This document shows, one piece after another, positions 5,608-5,817 of a stretch of DNA of 5,817 nt (the stretch's first letter is position 1; the number at the start of each line of letters is the position of its first letter). The notes under the pieces are model-generated. The model worked only from the letters and a program-made list of their open reading frames with translations. It was not told the origin of the DNA and did no database searches. The DNA is from an uncultured Lachnospiraceae bacterium (GTDB lineage Bacteria; Bacillota; Clostridia; Lachnospirales; Lachnospiraceae): contig CACXEL010000005.1 in the NCBI GenBank assembly GCA_902766655.1, positions 1-5,817 of the forward strand. The letters run 5' to 3'. A program made the translations under genes and the position numbers.

Positions 5608-5817
5608 TTGAAGCTGCCTGAGAATTCAAAGGGAATCCTGGGAAATACCGCCTACACGATTGGCGGTGCCCTGCTCATGAACGGTGTCCTCCAGGCCGTG
5701 GTCTACCCTCGCCTCAACCACGTCATGGGCGCGGAGGCCCTCGGGAACCTGCTTTACATCATGGGCCTGGTCGCCATCCTCTGCCCCTCCATCGGGCAGT
5801 CCCTCAATACCGGGCGA
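5608..5817 (+). CDS. Wzx-type polysaccharide flippase (oligosaccharide transporter), 3'-truncated, TTG start
   Basis: The first 70 residues are present and the frame is open to the window edge. The sequence has the look of Wzx/MATE-superfamily transporters, multi-helix membrane proteins that flip lipid-linked repeat units across the cytoplasmic membrane. Seen: a short polar N-terminus (MKLPENSKG), a first hydrophobic segment at about 10-35 (NTAYTIGGALLMNG), the connector YPRLNHVMGAEALGN (33-47), and a second hydrophobic segment at about 48-63 (LLYIMGLVAILCP), followed by GQSLNTGR. The connector and the N-T-x-R type ending fit the flippase N-terminus. TTG is supported by AGGAGA five bases upstream and an in-frame TAG just before it. 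It is separated by 75 bases and a hairpin from the PaaK-like gene. Its presence indicates a Wzx/Wzy-type pathway, but the polymerase is outside the window. Family call rests on a short fragment. Confidence 0.78.
   Translation, partial: MKLPENSKGILGNTAYTIGGALLMNGVLQAVVYPRLNHVMGAEALGNLLYIMGLVAILCPSIGQSLNTGR

Overview
The window (5,817 bases, GC-rich, roughly 57-60% by eye) reads as the start of a surface-polysaccharide locus in a bacterium, placed directly downstream of a peptidoglycan-trimming enzyme gene. All six recognisable genes lie on the + strand. Strong purine Shine-Dalgarno sites, a TTG start, and a D,D-carboxypeptidase with a C-terminal membrane anchor suggest a high-GC member of the Bacillota (Clostridia, perhaps Lachnospiraceae-like). 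That assignment is inference; no marker gene is present.

Layout. 1-789: the 3' two-thirds or so of a D-alanyl-D-alanine carboxypeptidase (peptidase S11 / low-mass PBP), cut by the left edge. 878-1660: glucose-1-phosphate cytidylyltransferase (RfbF). 1657-2715: CDP-glucose 4,6-dehydratase (RfbG), overlapping rfbF by ATGA. 2764-4107: CDP-4-keto-6-deoxyglucose 3-dehydrase (RfbH, E1 type), with its catalytic His and all four [2Fe-2S] cysteines. 4219-5532: a PaaK/CapK-like adenylate-forming enzyme whose ligase motifs are intact but whose substrate is unknown. 5608 to the right edge: the first 70 residues of a Wzx-type polysaccharide flippase, starting at TTG.

How the genes work together. RfbF, RfbG and RfbH are consecutive steps from glucose-1-phosphate and CTP to the CDP-3,6-dideoxy-4-ketohexose intermediate, the branch point to paratose, abequose, tyvelose or ascarylose. 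The reductase partner of RfbH (E3) and the final ketoreductase are not in the window. The PaaK/CapK-like enzyme may activate a carboxylic acid used to decorate the glycan (inference). The flippase would export the lipid-linked repeat unit, so the locus probably continues to the right with glycosyltransferases and a polymerase.

Between genes. No stretch above 300 bases lacks a gene. The non-overlapping junctions inside the cluster each hold a GC-rich inverted repeat a few bases upstream of the next ribosome binding site (2720-2739, 4180-4202, 5549-5578, and a weaker one at 848-864). The 111-base leader before the PaaK-like gene is the most structured. I saw no tRNA, rRNA, CRISPR array, insertion sequence or convincing promoter. 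The window looks like an established deoxysugar pathway with an uncharacterised accessory enzyme, not a wholly new system.
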